From Verrucomicrobiia bacterium (lineage in GTDB: Bacteria; Verrucomicrobiota; Verrucomicrobiia; Verrucomicrobiales; DEV007): DNA of 64,000 nucleotides. Below, piece by piece: positions 1 through 8,613 of the stretch; position 1 is the first letter of the stretch, and each line of letters opens with the position of its first letter. Made by a program: the position numbers and the translations under genes. The notes beneath the pieces were generated by a model that did no database searches, was not told where the DNA came from, and was given only the letters and a program-made list of their open reading frames with translations. Location of the stretch: positions 62,001-126,000 of the forward strand of contig JAUICH010000017.1 of NCBI GenBank assembly GCA_030427505.1, in the 5' to 3' direction.

Positions 1-278
1 TTACGATCATGCCGAATCTTTTCCAGACAGAACCCTGCTCCTCTCCCGCCGCCGGAGTCCGTTGCGCTCCTTTGACAACCGCGACACGAAGACACGGCGG
101 CTGTCTACACGGCCTGCTTCCAGTGGAAAGTCCTGCTTCATGAGTTTCCCTCCGGCTCGAATTTATACATCCTTCCCCGACCCGGAGTCTAGCGCTCCCA
201 CCCTGTTACGCAAGGGCGCACCTGCCCGGTCATTGATTGATTGCAAGGCACGCGGCTCCGCGCCAATGTCGGAACCTT

Positions 279-1703
279 ATGGCACTGATACCGAACGTCC
301 TGGCGGAACGCTACGCCTCCGCCGCCATGTGCGCCATCTGGTCTCCGGAGGGCAAGGTACGGCTGGAGCGCGAGCTGTGGGTGGCCGTGATGAAAGCCCA
401 GCGCGAGCTGGGGCTGGACATCCCGGAAGACGCCATCGCCGCCTACGAGAAGGTGATCGGCGAGGTGGATCTGAACTCCATCATGCGGCGGGAGCGCGTC
501 ACGCGGCATGATGTGAAGGCCCGCATCGAGGAATTCTGCGATCTGGCCGGCCGCGAGCACATTCACAAAGGCATGACGAGCCGCGACCTGACGGAAAACG
601 TCGAGCAGCTCCAAGCCTACCGCTCGCTCCTGGAAACGCGGAAGAAAGCCGCCGCCGCGCTGGCCGCCCTGGGCCGGAAAGCAGCGGAGAGCAAGGACCT
701 GGTCATCACCGCCCGCACCCACAACGTGGCGGCGCAGACGACCACTTGGGGCAAGCGCCTGGCCATGTTTGGCGAAGAGCTTCTCGGCGCGTTCCGCCAT
801 CTGAACTACGTCATCGACCACTACCCGGCCCGCGGCCTGAAAGGCGCCGTCGGCACGCAGCTCGACCAACTGAGCCTTTTTGATGGCGATCCCGAAAAAG
901 TCGCCGCGCTGGAAACCAGTGTGGTCCGGCACCTGGGTATTCCCGAGCTATTGGCCGACACCGGTCAGGTCTATCCCCGTAGCGTGGACTTCCAAGTGGT
1001 CTCCGTTCTGAATGAGCTGGCCGCCGGTCCCTCCAGCTTTGCCAAGACCCTGCGCCTGATGGCGGGGCATGAGCTGGCCAGCGAAGGCTTTGCCAAGGGC
1101 CAGGTGGGTTCCTCCGCCATGCCGCACAAGATGAACAGCCGCTCCTGCGAACGCATCAATGGTTTCCGCGCGCTGCTGGGGGGCTACCTCTCCATGGCCT
1201 CCACTCTGGCCGGCGATCAGTGGAACGAAGGCGACGTGTCCTGTTCCGTGGTGCGCCGGGTCCTGTTGCCAGATGCATTCTTCACCATCGATGGCCTGTT
1301 CGAAACCTTTCTGACGGTCCTCAATCAGATGGAAGTCTACCCCGCCGTTATCCAGCGGGAGAACGAGCATTACCTGCCCTTCCTGCTTTCCACCACCTTC
1401 CTGATGACGGCGGTAAAGCAGGGCATCGGCCGGGAAACGGCGCACGAAGTGATCAAGGAACATGCCGTGGCCGCCGCCCGCGCCTACCGCGGCGGGGAAT
1501 CCTCCGGCAACGACCTCTTGGACCGCCTGGCCGCTGACGAACGGCTCGGCATGTCCCGCGAAGCGTTGGACGCCATTCTCCAGGAGGGATCGCAAAAAGC
1601 AGGCGCCGCCAACCGCCAGGTAGATACCTTTGTCGCGGAGACGGAAAAAATCTCCCAAGAGTTTCCCGAAGCCACCGCCTACCAGCCGGGCGCCATTCTC
1701 TAA
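279..1703 (+). CDS. purB: Adenylosuccinate lyase
   Basis: Cytosolic enzyme of purine synthesis that splits SAICAR to AICAR and adenylosuccinate to AMP, releasing fumarate. The 474-residue protein has the fumarate-lyase superfamily signature GSSAMPHKMN at residues 277-286, a TSRDLTEN segment at 100-107 and a THNVAAQTTTWGKR segment near 148 that supplies the general-acid histidine region. The length is nearer the longer, animal-like PurB group than the roughly 430-residue Bacillus type. An in-frame TTG lies 14 codons upstream (237), but the ATG at 279 begins directly with the conserved N-terminus (MALIPNVLAERYAS) and is preferred. The 278 bases before it hold no gene I can support. A small membrane-protein gene starts 2 bases after the stop, so the two are probably co-transcribed. 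Confidence 0.95.
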   Translation: MALIPNVLAERYASAAMCAIWSPEGKVRLERELWVAVMKAQRELGLDIPEDAIAAYEKVIGEVDLNSIMRRERVTRHDVKARIEEFCDLAGREHIHKGMTSRDLTENVEQLQAYRSLLETRKKAAAALAALGRKAAESKDLVITARTHNVAAQTTTWGKRLAMFGEELLGAFRHLNYVIDHYPARGLKGAVGTQLDQLSLFDGDPEKVAALETSVVRHLGIPELLADTGQVYPRSVDFQVVSVLNELAAGPSSFAKTLRLMAGHELASEGFAKGQVGSSAMPHKMNSRSCERINGFRALLGGYLSMASTLAGDQWNEGDVSCSVVRRVLLPDAFFTIDGLFETFLTVLNQMEVYPAVIQRENEHYLPFLLSTTFLMTAVKQGIGRETAHEVIKEHAVAAARAYRGGESSGNDLLDRLAADERLGMSREALDAILQEGSQKAGAANRQVDTFVAETEKISQEFPEATAYQPGAIL

Positions 1704-1705
1704 CC

Positions 1706-2278
1706 ATGCCCGGCCTGAACTTTCGCGAGCCGGAACCGGATCCTCCGGTTCCCATTAGAGAAATTGTGGCCCGGAAGGCCTTTCTGGCGGCCGCGGTCCT
1801 GTTGCTGGGCGGATTGAGCTATTTCCTGGCTTTTCATTTACCCTTTGTCCGGAACTGGCCGCACACGGGCAAAGTGTATGGAGTCCTGGGGTTACTGGCT
1901 TTGTTCCTGGTAAACCTCCTCTGGAAATATCCTGACAACGGCCGCCCGCATACCGACGACATTCCCGCTCTGCTATCCCCTCACAACGGGAAGACCCTGC
2001 TGCTGATCTTCCTCGTGCTGCTTTCTTTGTTCAGCCTGAGCGCGCGAAGCCTTCGGGAACGCCAGTACGCCTACGCATTCGAATCCGGGAGGGTGATGAA
2101 GAAATTTCTCACCCCGTCACAACATCGTGGGCTTGTCGTGCTGGTTCCCCGGCTCGGCGCCATCCGGCTGGAAAACCTGGACGCCGCCGTTTGGGAACCC
2201 ATCAGTCAGTACGACACCATCTCAAAGACCTTCGGCGATCCCCAGGGGATCGCCGCCGTCAAGAAAGCCCATCCGTGA
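1706..2278 (+). CDS. Hypothetical membrane protein (three predicted helices)
   Basis: Unrecognised 190-residue protein. Three hydrophobic segments are visible at about residues 25-48, 58-72 and 96-112, after a polar, proline-rich N-terminus (MPGLNFREPEPDPP). The last 75 residues are soluble-looking and carry no motif I know. The ATG lies two bases beyond the purB stop, which suggests translational coupling, but no link to purine synthesis can be read from the sequence. The stop codon is built into a hairpin shared with the convergent downstream gene. Confidence 0.7.
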   Translation: MPGLNFREPEPDPPVPIREIVARKAFLAAAVLLLGGLSYFLAFHLPFVRNWPHTGKVYGVLGLLALFLVNLLWKYPDNGRPHTDDIPALLSPHNGKTLLLIFLVLLSLFSLSARSLRERQYAYAFESGRVMKKFLTPSQHRGLVVLVPRLGAIRLENLDAAVWEPISQYDTISKTFGDPQGIAAVKKAHP

Positions 2279-2299
2279 ACCGGGCCGCTACCCGGTTCA
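2276..2299. terminator. Hairpin containing both stop codons of two convergent genes
   Basis: A 9-bp perfect stem (2276-2284 with 2291-2299) encloses a 6-base loop. Its first three bases are the TGA of the plus-strand membrane gene and its last three are the complement of the TGA of the minus-strand isomerase. No T-tract follows on either strand, so intrinsic termination is only inferred. It could also act as a 3'-end stabiliser. Confidence 0.5.
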
Positions 2300-3301
2300 G
2301 CTCAGTTCGGCAAAGACCTTGTCCAGGAGTGCCTTCGTGGCCTTGACGCCATCCGGCTCGCTCAGTTCCTTGCCTTCGTACTCGATACCCACGTAGCCGG
2401 TGTAGCCCGAGTCTTTTACGATCTGCATGGCTTTGCGATAGTCCGTGTGAATCTCGTCGCCCGCTTCGTTAAAGTCGTGGCTCTTCGCGCTCACGCCTTT
2501 GGCGAAAGGCATGAGAAGCTCGATGCCCTTGTAACGGTCGAACTCCAATCCGGTCTCGCTCTTCGTGTAGGCGGGATCGTCCCCGAAGCGCTCCAAGGCA
2601 GCGTTGTAGCGCTTTTCGCCCCAGGCGGACTTGGCGACGTAGAAGTTTCCGAAGTCGGGCAGCGTTCCGCAGTTGTCCATGCCCACTTCGGTCATGACCG
2701 CGGCCAGCCACGCGCCGTTGGAAGAGAGTCCACCGTGGTTTTCCACGATCACACCGATGCCTTTGTCCTTGGCGAAGGCCGACAGGCGGCCCAGACCGTC
2801 CACGCAGAGTTTCTTTTGCTCGTCGTTGCTCAGCTTGTCGTCGGAACGCGCGTTTACGCGGATGGAATGGCAGCCCAGGAACTTCGCCGCATCCACCCAG
2901 GCGTAGTGGCCTTCCACGGCTTCAGTGCGTTTCGCGTCGTCCGGGTTGCCCAGGTTACCGACGTTGTCGCACATGATGAGCACGTTCGTCACCCCCAGGT
3001 CGGCCGCGCGCTGCTCCATCTCGCCCAGGTAGGCCATGTCCTTCACCTTATCCATGAAGAACTGGTTCACGTATTCCACCGCGGAAATGCCGAAGTCTTC
3101 CTTCGCCATTTTCGAAAAGTTCATGTGATCGATCTCTCCGGCTTTCAGGCCGGTGTGCAGGGACCACTCCGCCAGGGAAACCTTGAAGGGCGACTCGCCG
3201 CCCCCGTCCGCCGCGAAACTCGGCAGCCCGCCCAGCGCCACGCCTCCGGTGGTCAGGGACAGTCCTTTAATGAAGTCACGGCGATTGAATGAAGCTCTCA
3301 T
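2297..3301 (-). CDS. Tat-exported sugar phosphate isomerase/epimerase (TIM barrel)
   Basis: Predicted 334-residue AP-endonuclease-2/xylose-isomerase-like TIM-barrel protein. The N-terminus has a twin-arginine signal (FNRRDFIKGLSLTTGG) followed by a hydrophobic stretch and a PSFAA-type cleavage region, so export as a folded protein is expected. Family-like segments include SLAEWSLH at the first strand, VIVENHGG and a Glu/Asp/His-rich interior typical of metal-dependent isomerases, and GYVGIEYEG near the end. I start at the ATG at 3301, which places the twin arginine at residues 7-8; the longer reading frame would bury the signal behind 22 extra residues. Such proteins are abundant in Planctomycetes and Verrucomicrobia, and the substrate cannot be read from sequence. 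The gene converges on the purB unit. Confidence 0.85.
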   Translation of the reverse strand: MRASFNRRDFIKGLSLTTGGVALGGLPSFAADGGGESPFKVSLAEWSLHTGLKAGEIDHMNFSKMAKEDFGISAVEYVNQFFMDKVKDMAYLGEMEQRAADLGVTNVLIMCDNVGNLGNPDDAKRTEAVEGHYAWVDAAKFLGCHSIRVNARSDDKLSNDEQKKLCVDGLGRLSAFAKDKGIGVIVENHGGLSSNGAWLAAVMTEVGMDNCGTLPDFGNFYVAKSAWGEKRYNAALERFGDDPAYTKSETGLEFDRYKGIELLMPFAKGVSAKSHDFNEAGDEIHTDYRKAMQIVKDSGYTGYVGIEYEGKELSEPDGVKATKALLDKVFAELS

Positions 3302-3405
3302 GGGTTTGATTTTTTCAGGGATTGGATGCGCCAGCCTAGCAAGCGGGCGGGCAAAATCAATCGCCAAGCGGTTTCCGCGAACGCGCCCGGCGTTTGATGA
3401 CCGCG

Positions 3406-5631
3406 CTACCCCCGCAACCGCGCCAGCAACCCCGAATACCGCTCCCGGCTGTCGTCCGTCTTCACGGCCATGGCCAGGGCCTTCGGATCGCCCACCAAAA
3501 CGACAAGCTTTTTGCCCCGCGTGATGCCGGTGTAGATGAGGTTCCGCCGCAGCATGACGAAGTGCTGGGTGCTCACGGGGACGATCACGGCGGGAAACTC
3601 GGAGCCCTGTGACTTATGGATGGTAATGGCGTAGGCGGGTTGCAGTTCGTCCAGTTCCGCCGGTTCGTAGTCCGCCACCCGCCCGTCTTCAAAACGCACG
3701 CCCACCCGCACGGGATCCATGGCGATCTCCGCGATGACGCCGATGTCTCCATTGAATACGCCTTTGTCGTAATCGTTCAGGGTCTGGATCACTTTATCGC
3801 CCTGGCGATACTTCCGGCCGAAGCGCTCGACCTCGAATTTGAATTCTCCGGGCGGATTGACCGCCGCCTGGAGATCGGCGTTCAGGGCCACGGTGCCCAA
3901 ACGGTTCCGGTTCATGGGGGTGAGCACCTGGATGTCTTTCACGGGATCGAAGCCGAAGCGGCGCGGCAGGCGGTCGCGCACCAGTTCCACGATGGTACCG
4001 GCAATGGACTCGGGATCGGTCCGGGAAATAAAAAAGAAATCGCTCTCTTCCACCGAGCCGGGCGTTTCCAGGGAGGGCATTTCGCCTTCGTTAATGCGGT
4101 GCGCCGTGGTGACGATGTGGCTGGCCTCAGCCTGGCGGTAGATCTGGGTGAGCCGTGCCACCGCCGCCACGCCGGAGGCGATAACGTCTTTCAGCACCGT
4201 GCCGGGACCCACGGAAGGAAGCTGATCGGCATCTCCCACGAGCACCACGTGTGCGGTGTCCGGCAGGGCTTCCAGAAAGCGCCGCATCAGCACGATATCG
4301 ACCATGGACACTTCATCGATGACAAAGAGGTCGCCCTCTAACCGCCGCTCCCGGTTCCGGCCCCAGCCGCTGCCGGGCTGGAACTCCAGAAGCCGGTGCA
4401 GCGTGGCGGCCTCCAGACCGGTCGACTCCGCGAGCCGCTTGGCCGCCCGGCCCGTGGGCGCGGCCAGAACGGGCCGGACTTTCTTGGCGCCCACGATTTC
4501 CAACAAGCTTCTCAGCACGGTGGTCTTCCCCACCCCAGGACCGCCGGTGATGACGGTCAGGCGGTTTTCCAAGGCAGTGCGGATGGCGTCCTTCTGACCC
4601 GGGGCCAGGCCATGCCCGATCCGCTTCTCACACCACGTCAGCGCCCGCTCCACCTGGATCTCCGGATAGCTAACCTCCCGGCTGGCAAAGTCTTTCAAAA
4701 TCCGGGCGGTTTCCACCTCCGCCCGGAAAAGGTCCGGGGTGTAAATGAGGCTCACGCCATTTCGGAGACCGGCGGAGGCTTCCTCGACGAACCGGTCCTC
4801 GCTCAACGCCTGATCCAAGATGACCTCGACCTGGCCTGTCCCGACGGTCAGCAGTTTTTCCGCTTCTTCCACCAGCATCTCTTTGGGCAGGGCCGTGTGC
4901 CCCTGGGTGGCTGCCTCGCCGAGCACATGAAGCAGCCCCGCCAAGATGCGCGGAGGAGCATCTCCCCGCAGGCCGAGCTGACCGGCGATTTCGTCCGCCG
5001 TCTTGAATCCCACGCCGTGAATGTCCTGGGCCAGCTTGTAGGGATCTTTCCGGAGTACTTCCACGGACTGATCGCCATACGTCTTATAAATGCGCAGGGC
5101 CCGCGCGGTGCTGATACCGTTCTCGTGCAGAAACACCATGATCTCGCGCACCGCCCGCTGTTTGTCCCAGGAGGCTTTGATCAGTCTGCGCCGCTTTGGC
5201 CCAATGCCTTCCACTTCTTCCAAGCGCCGCGACGCGTGATCGATGATTTCGAACACTTCTTTGCCGAACTTCGCCACCACCCGCTTCGCGTATTTTTTTC
5301 CGATCCCTTCGATCAAGCCGCTGCCCAGGTAACGTTCGATGCCCTCCAGGGAATCCGGCACCCGGGCCTGGATCCGATCCGCCTTGAACTGGCGGCCGTA
5401 CTGCCGGTCGTCCACCCAGGCGCCTGTCGCCTCGATCTCCTCGCCCTCGGTCACTTCCGGTAAGCTTCCGACCACGGTCACGGGCTCCGAACGCTTGGGC
5501 ACCGTGACCTTCATCACGGTGTAACCGCTGTCTTCGGTGTGAAAGGTCACCCGCTCCACGATACCGCTCAGGGTCGCGCTCCCGCGGGACGCCGGGCCGG
5601 TTCTGGGAGATCTTTCTTTCTTCCACGCCAT
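3406..5631 (-). CDS. recD2: ATP-dependent DNA helicase, RecD2 family
   Basis: 741-residue superfamily 1B, 5'-3' DNA helicase of the RecD2 type, the form found without RecBC. Order of parts: an N-terminal OB-like domain (about 20-95), helix-hairpin-helix segments (LGSGLIEGIGKKYAKRV near 102-118, LEEVEGIGPKRRRLI near 137-151 and HGVGFKTADEIA near 205-216), then the motor. Walker A is GGPGVGKT at 363-370, the DEVS-type Walker B is VIDEVSMVD, and the C-terminal motif is YAITIHKSQGSEFPAV. Length and architecture match the long RecD2 group. It is divergently oriented from secG across about 106 bases. A role in DNA repair or replication is inferred from the family. Confidence 0.93.
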   Translation of the reverse strand: MAWKKERSPRTGPASRGSATLSGIVERVTFHTEDSGYTVMKVTVPKRSEPVTVVGSLPEVTEGEEIEATGAWVDDRQYGRQFKADRIQARVPDSLEGIERYLGSGLIEGIGKKYAKRVVAKFGKEVFEIIDHASRRLEEVEGIGPKRRRLIKASWDKQRAVREIMVFLHENGISTARALRIYKTYGDQSVEVLRKDPYKLAQDIHGVGFKTADEIAGQLGLRGDAPPRILAGLLHVLGEAATQGHTALPKEMLVEEAEKLLTVGTGQVEVILDQALSEDRFVEEASAGLRNGVSLIYTPDLFRAEVETARILKDFASREVSYPEIQVERALTWCEKRIGHGLAPGQKDAIRTALENRLTVITGGPGVGKTTVLRSLLEIVGAKKVRPVLAAPTGRAAKRLAESTGLEAATLHRLLEFQPGSGWGRNRERRLEGDLFVIDEVSMVDIVLMRRFLEALPDTAHVVLVGDADQLPSVGPGTVLKDVIASGVAAVARLTQIYRQAEASHIVTTAHRINEGEMPSLETPGSVEESDFFFISRTDPESIAGTIVELVRDRLPRRFGFDPVKDIQVLTPMNRNRLGTVALNADLQAAVNPPGEFKFEVERFGRKYRQGDKVIQTLNDYDKGVFNGDIGVIAEIAMDPVRVGVRFEDGRVADYEPAELDELQPAYAITIHKSQGSEFPAVIVPVSTQHFVMLRRNLIYTGITRGKKLVVLVGDPKALAMAVKTDDSRERYSGLLARLRG

Positions 5632-5737
5632 AGTACTTTGCTGAAATTTCCGTAATTACCGTGTTCTCTTTGGGGGTAAAAAACCTTCCCGCGCCGCGCT
5701 TTACAAAGGAGTATACCTACCCCATATTGCCGCCCCC

Positions 5738-6448
5738 ATGCTGTCGGTCATTATTACTTTGTTACTTGTGGTTCTCGTTATCGTGAGCCTCCTGCTGGTG
5801 CTTATCGTTCTGATGCAGCGCCCGAAACAGGAAGGGCTAGGCGCTGCCTTTGGTGGTGGTATGACGGATCAGGTTTTTGGCGCTCAGACCACGGACGTTC
5901 TCCAAAAAGGCACTATTTGGCTGGGGAGCATCTTTTTTGTCACGGCTATTGGGCTGGCCTCCCTTCAGACGATCGATCTGAAAAACTCGCGCAACGTGCA
6001 GGATCCTCTGGAAAAGCTGACTCCCGCCGTGGAAGAAACTCAACCAGCCATCCCCGTAACGCCCCCGCTGACGCCTGCCGTACCGGGAATTACTCCGGAG
6101 AACACCACTCCCGCCGAACCCGCCACGACCAAGCCCGAAGACGGCGCACAAACGCCGGCGGATGCTCCGAAACCAGAAACGCCTCAGGCTAGCACCCCGG
6201 AAAAGACTCCCGCTCCGGCAACCACGGGGGAGATGCCCAAGACAGCTCCAGCTCCCGAACCGGCGGCCGAACAACCCGCGGCTCCCGCGGTAGAGGCCCC
6301 AGATCCGGCTCCCGCCACGGACACGCCCGCGCCGAAGCCGGCCGCGGAAAATTCCACCCCCGCTCCGGCACCCCAGCCGGAAGCGAAAAAAGAACCGGAA
6401 TCTTCCGCGCCCGCGCCAACTCCCACGCCTGCCGGTGCTCAGCAGTAA
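5738..6448 (+). CDS. secG: Preprotein translocase subunit SecG with long Pro/Ala-rich tail
   Basis: Small accessory subunit of the SecYEG channel. Residues 1-75 are a normal SecG: first membrane helix (about 2-27), the conserved cytoplasmic loop with MQRPKQEGLGAAFGGG, and a second helix (about 62-80). Family members usually stop near 75-110 residues. This one continues to 236 residues with about 140 residues rich in Pro, Ala, Glu and Thr and with repeated PAP/PEP/TPA units, without hydrophobic segments. In the usual SecG topology this tail would face the periplasm. An AAGGAG string lies near 5706, too far from the ATG to be its ribosome site. A hairpin follows the stop. Confidence 0.92.
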   Translation: MLSVIITLLLVVLVIVSLLLVLIVLMQRPKQEGLGAAFGGGMTDQVFGAQTTDVLQKGTIWLGSIFFVTAIGLASLQTIDLKNSRNVQDPLEKLTPAVEETQPAIPVTPPLTPAVPGITPENTTPAEPATTKPEDGAQTPADAPKPETPQASTPEKTPAPATTGEMPKTAPAPEPAAEQPAAPAVEAPDPAPATDTPAPKPAAENSTPAPAPQPEAKKEPESSAPAPTPTPAGAQQ

Positions 6449-6471
6449 TCGCCGGGTCCCCGTTTTCGCCG

Positions 6472-6492
6472 CTGGGCTCTCCGTGAGCCCAG
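6472..6492 (+). terminator. Possible terminator hairpin after secG
   Basis: An 8-bp perfect stem (CTGGGCTC with GAGCCCAG) and a 5-base loop lie 24 bases after the secG stop. Only a weak T-rich stretch (GTAGTTTT) follows, a few bases on, so efficiency is doubtful. It would separate secG from the next gene. Confidence 0.4.
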
Positions 6493-6565
6493 GCAGAGTA
6501 GTTTTCAGACTTGGAACAGGCGGCCTCGCGGCTTGCTTCCTCAATACCGGCGTTTACTCCGGCCA

Positions 6566-8599
6566 ATGAAGACCCAGGGCGCTGAGAAGCGGCGAATCTC
6601 GCCCCTGTTCCCGTTCCAGTATTTGGTTTACCTGGTCTTCCGGGCAGGCGAAGCCATCATCGGCGTGCTTCCCCTGAGGGCTTGTGCCTGGCTGGGGGCC
6701 ACGCTGGGACATGGCTTCTACCTCCTGGCCCCCCAGTACCGGCGTCTGGCCCGGCGCAACCTGCGCATCGCCTTTGGCGACCAATATTCCGAACCGGAGA
6801 TCCGCGCCCTGATCCGGGGACACTTTCGAGCCTTGGGGCGGAATCTCCTCTGTGGCATCAAGCTGCCTTTGATGCCGACGGAGGAAGTGGAATCCCGCAT
6901 CACTTTCGAAGATCAGGAGCACATTCTGAATGCCCTGGCCCACGGAAAAGGCGTCATCGGAGCCATCGCCCACCTGGGAAACTGGGAACTGCTGTCGCAA
7001 ATTCCCTCCTTGGTGCCCGGCGCCAGGCTCGGAACGCTTTTCCAGCCCCTGGGCAATCCCATCCTGAACCAGCACGTCATCCGCCGCCGGGCCAAAGCAA
7101 ACGTGGCGCTCTTCGACCGCTCCAGTGGATTTTACGCGCCGCTGCGTCACCTCCGCGAAGGGGGCGGCGTGGGCATTCTTTCCGACCAGCACGCGGGCGA
7201 CCGGGGCCTGTGGTGTCCTTTCTTCGGGCGTCTGGCCTCCACCACGAATTTGCCAGCCCTGTTCTCCTTGAAAACGGGCGCGCCCATCGTTCCCTTTGGC
7301 GTCATTCCGAACGGTCCCGGGCGCTGGAAAGTGGTGTATCTGGAACCCATTTTTCCTCCGGAATCGGGCAAGCGCGACTCGAACGAGGCCGCCATCGAGA
7401 TCACCGCCAAGGTCAATCAGGCCATCGAGACGCTCATCCGCAAGCAACCGGAAGAGTGGTTCTGGGTACACAATCGCTGGCACACGCCGAACCCGAATTT
7501 TCTGCTCAACCGCTACAAGCGAGGTCTCTACCTGCCCGGCAACTACGCCGGGGCGGCCCCACTGAAACCCTTCCGGCTCCTGGTCCGATCCCCCAATCCC
7601 CTGGGGGACGCCTGCATGGCGGTTCCCGCGATCCGCGCGATCAAAGCCGGCCGCCCGGATCTGCACCTGACTATACTCTGCCGGGAGAACCTGACTCCCA
7701 TTTGGAAAGCGGTGGAGGAAGTCGACCACATCCTGGCCGTCCCGAAGGCCGCCTCAGCCAGCCAGGTGGCGGCTGAGATCCGCACGCTACCCGGATTCGA
7801 CGCGGCGGTCTTGATGCCGAATTCCCTGAGTTCCGCCGTGGAGTGCTGGAAGGCCAAGATCCCCCACATCGCGGGCTACGCGGGTCATTCCCGCCGCTGG
7901 CTGATGCATCAAATCATCCCGGAACCGAATGAAACCGGCCACGCCCCCCGGCATCACGCCTACCGCTATCTGCATATGGCGGAGCGGATGGGAGCGTCCG
8001 TGGAGGACGTCGATCTCCTGCCGGAAGTACCCCAACCGCTTTCCTCCACCCCCCCGGACATCTACCACCTGTCGCTATGCCCCGGCGCGGAATATGGCGC
8101 CGCCAAGCGCTGGCCCATCGAACGCTTTGCCGAAGCGGCCAGCCGGATTTCCTCTGCTCTGCCCGCCTGCCGCTGGACGGTCTACGGATCTCCCGCCGAG
8201 GCCGAGATCGGCGAACAGTTTGTGGAGCTTTATAAAGGAAAGGGAGAAGCAACCAATCTGGCGGGCAAGACCACGGTCGCCGAGCTGATGGAGGGCCTGA
8301 AACAAAGCCATGCCCTGCTCACCAACGATACCGGCACCATGCACCTGGCCGCGCTGCTGGGCGTGCCGACGGTTTCCGTTTTCGGCTCCACGGAGCCCAC
8401 GCTGACCCGGGCAATCGGGCCCAATCACGTCATCATGCGCCGCCATGTGGAGTGCAGCCCCTGCTTTCTGCGGGACTGCCCCCTGGACTTCCGCTGCATG
8501 CTGGAACTGGAACCGGTCCCCGTGGCGGAGGCCATGCTCCGGCTGCTGCCCGCCGTGTATGGCGGCTCGCCGGAACCGGCGGCGCTGGTGGCAGGCTGA
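6566..8599 (+). CDS. Lipid A-type acyltransferase fused to heptosyltransferase (GT9)
   Basis: 677-residue two-domain protein for lipopolysaccharide assembly. Residues about 12-300 resemble the LpxL/HtrB lysophospholipid acyltransferases: an N-terminal hydrophobic anchor, then the catalytic HX4(D/E) motif HLGNWE at 136-141, and family-like SDQHAGDRG and WFWVHNRWH segments. Residues about 335-665 are a glycosyltransferase family 9 heptosyltransferase of the WaaF type: LLVRSPNPLGDACMAVPAIR opens the domain, CPGAEYGAAKRWP is the WaaF-like loop, and LTNDTGTMHLAALLGVPTV is the nucleotide-sugar site. I chose the ATG at 6566 over an in-frame TTG at 6533. One polypeptide would place two LPS steps at the inner membrane. 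The acyl donor and sugar are unknown. Confidence 0.9.
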   Translation: MKTQGAEKRRISPLFPFQYLVYLVFRAGEAIIGVLPLRACAWLGATLGHGFYLLAPQYRRLARRNLRIAFGDQYSEPEIRALIRGHFRALGRNLLCGIKLPLMPTEEVESRITFEDQEHILNALAHGKGVIGAIAHLGNWELLSQIPSLVPGARLGTLFQPLGNPILNQHVIRRRAKANVALFDRSSGFYAPLRHLREGGGVGILSDQHAGDRGLWCPFFGRLASTTNLPALFSLKTGAPIVPFGVIPNGPGRWKVVYLEPIFPPESGKRDSNEAAIEITAKVNQAIETLIRKQPEEWFWVHNRWHTPNPNFLLNRYKRGLYLPGNYAGAAPLKPFRLLVRSPNPLGDACMAVPAIRAIKAGRPDLHLTILCRENLTPIWKAVEEVDHILAVPKAASASQVAAEIRTLPGFDAAVLMPNSLSSAVECWKAKIPHIAGYAGHSRRWLMHQIIPEPNETGHAPRHHAYRYLHMAERMGASVEDVDLLPEVPQPLSSTPPDIYHLSLCPGAEYGAAKRWPIERFAEAASRISSALPACRWTVYGSPAEAEIGEQFVELYKGKGEATNLAGKTTVAELMEGLKQSHALLTNDTGTMHLAALLGVPTVSVFGSTEPTLTRAIGPNHVIMRRHVECSPCFLRDCPLDFRCMLELEPVPVAEAMLRLLPAVYGGSPEPAALVAG

Positions 8600-8613
8600 A
8601 GTCCAGGACTGGC

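Noticed and set aside
5690-5737. Promoter TTTACA/TATACC before secG
   Set aside because: The two elements are only six bases apart, which does not fit a sigma-70 spacing.
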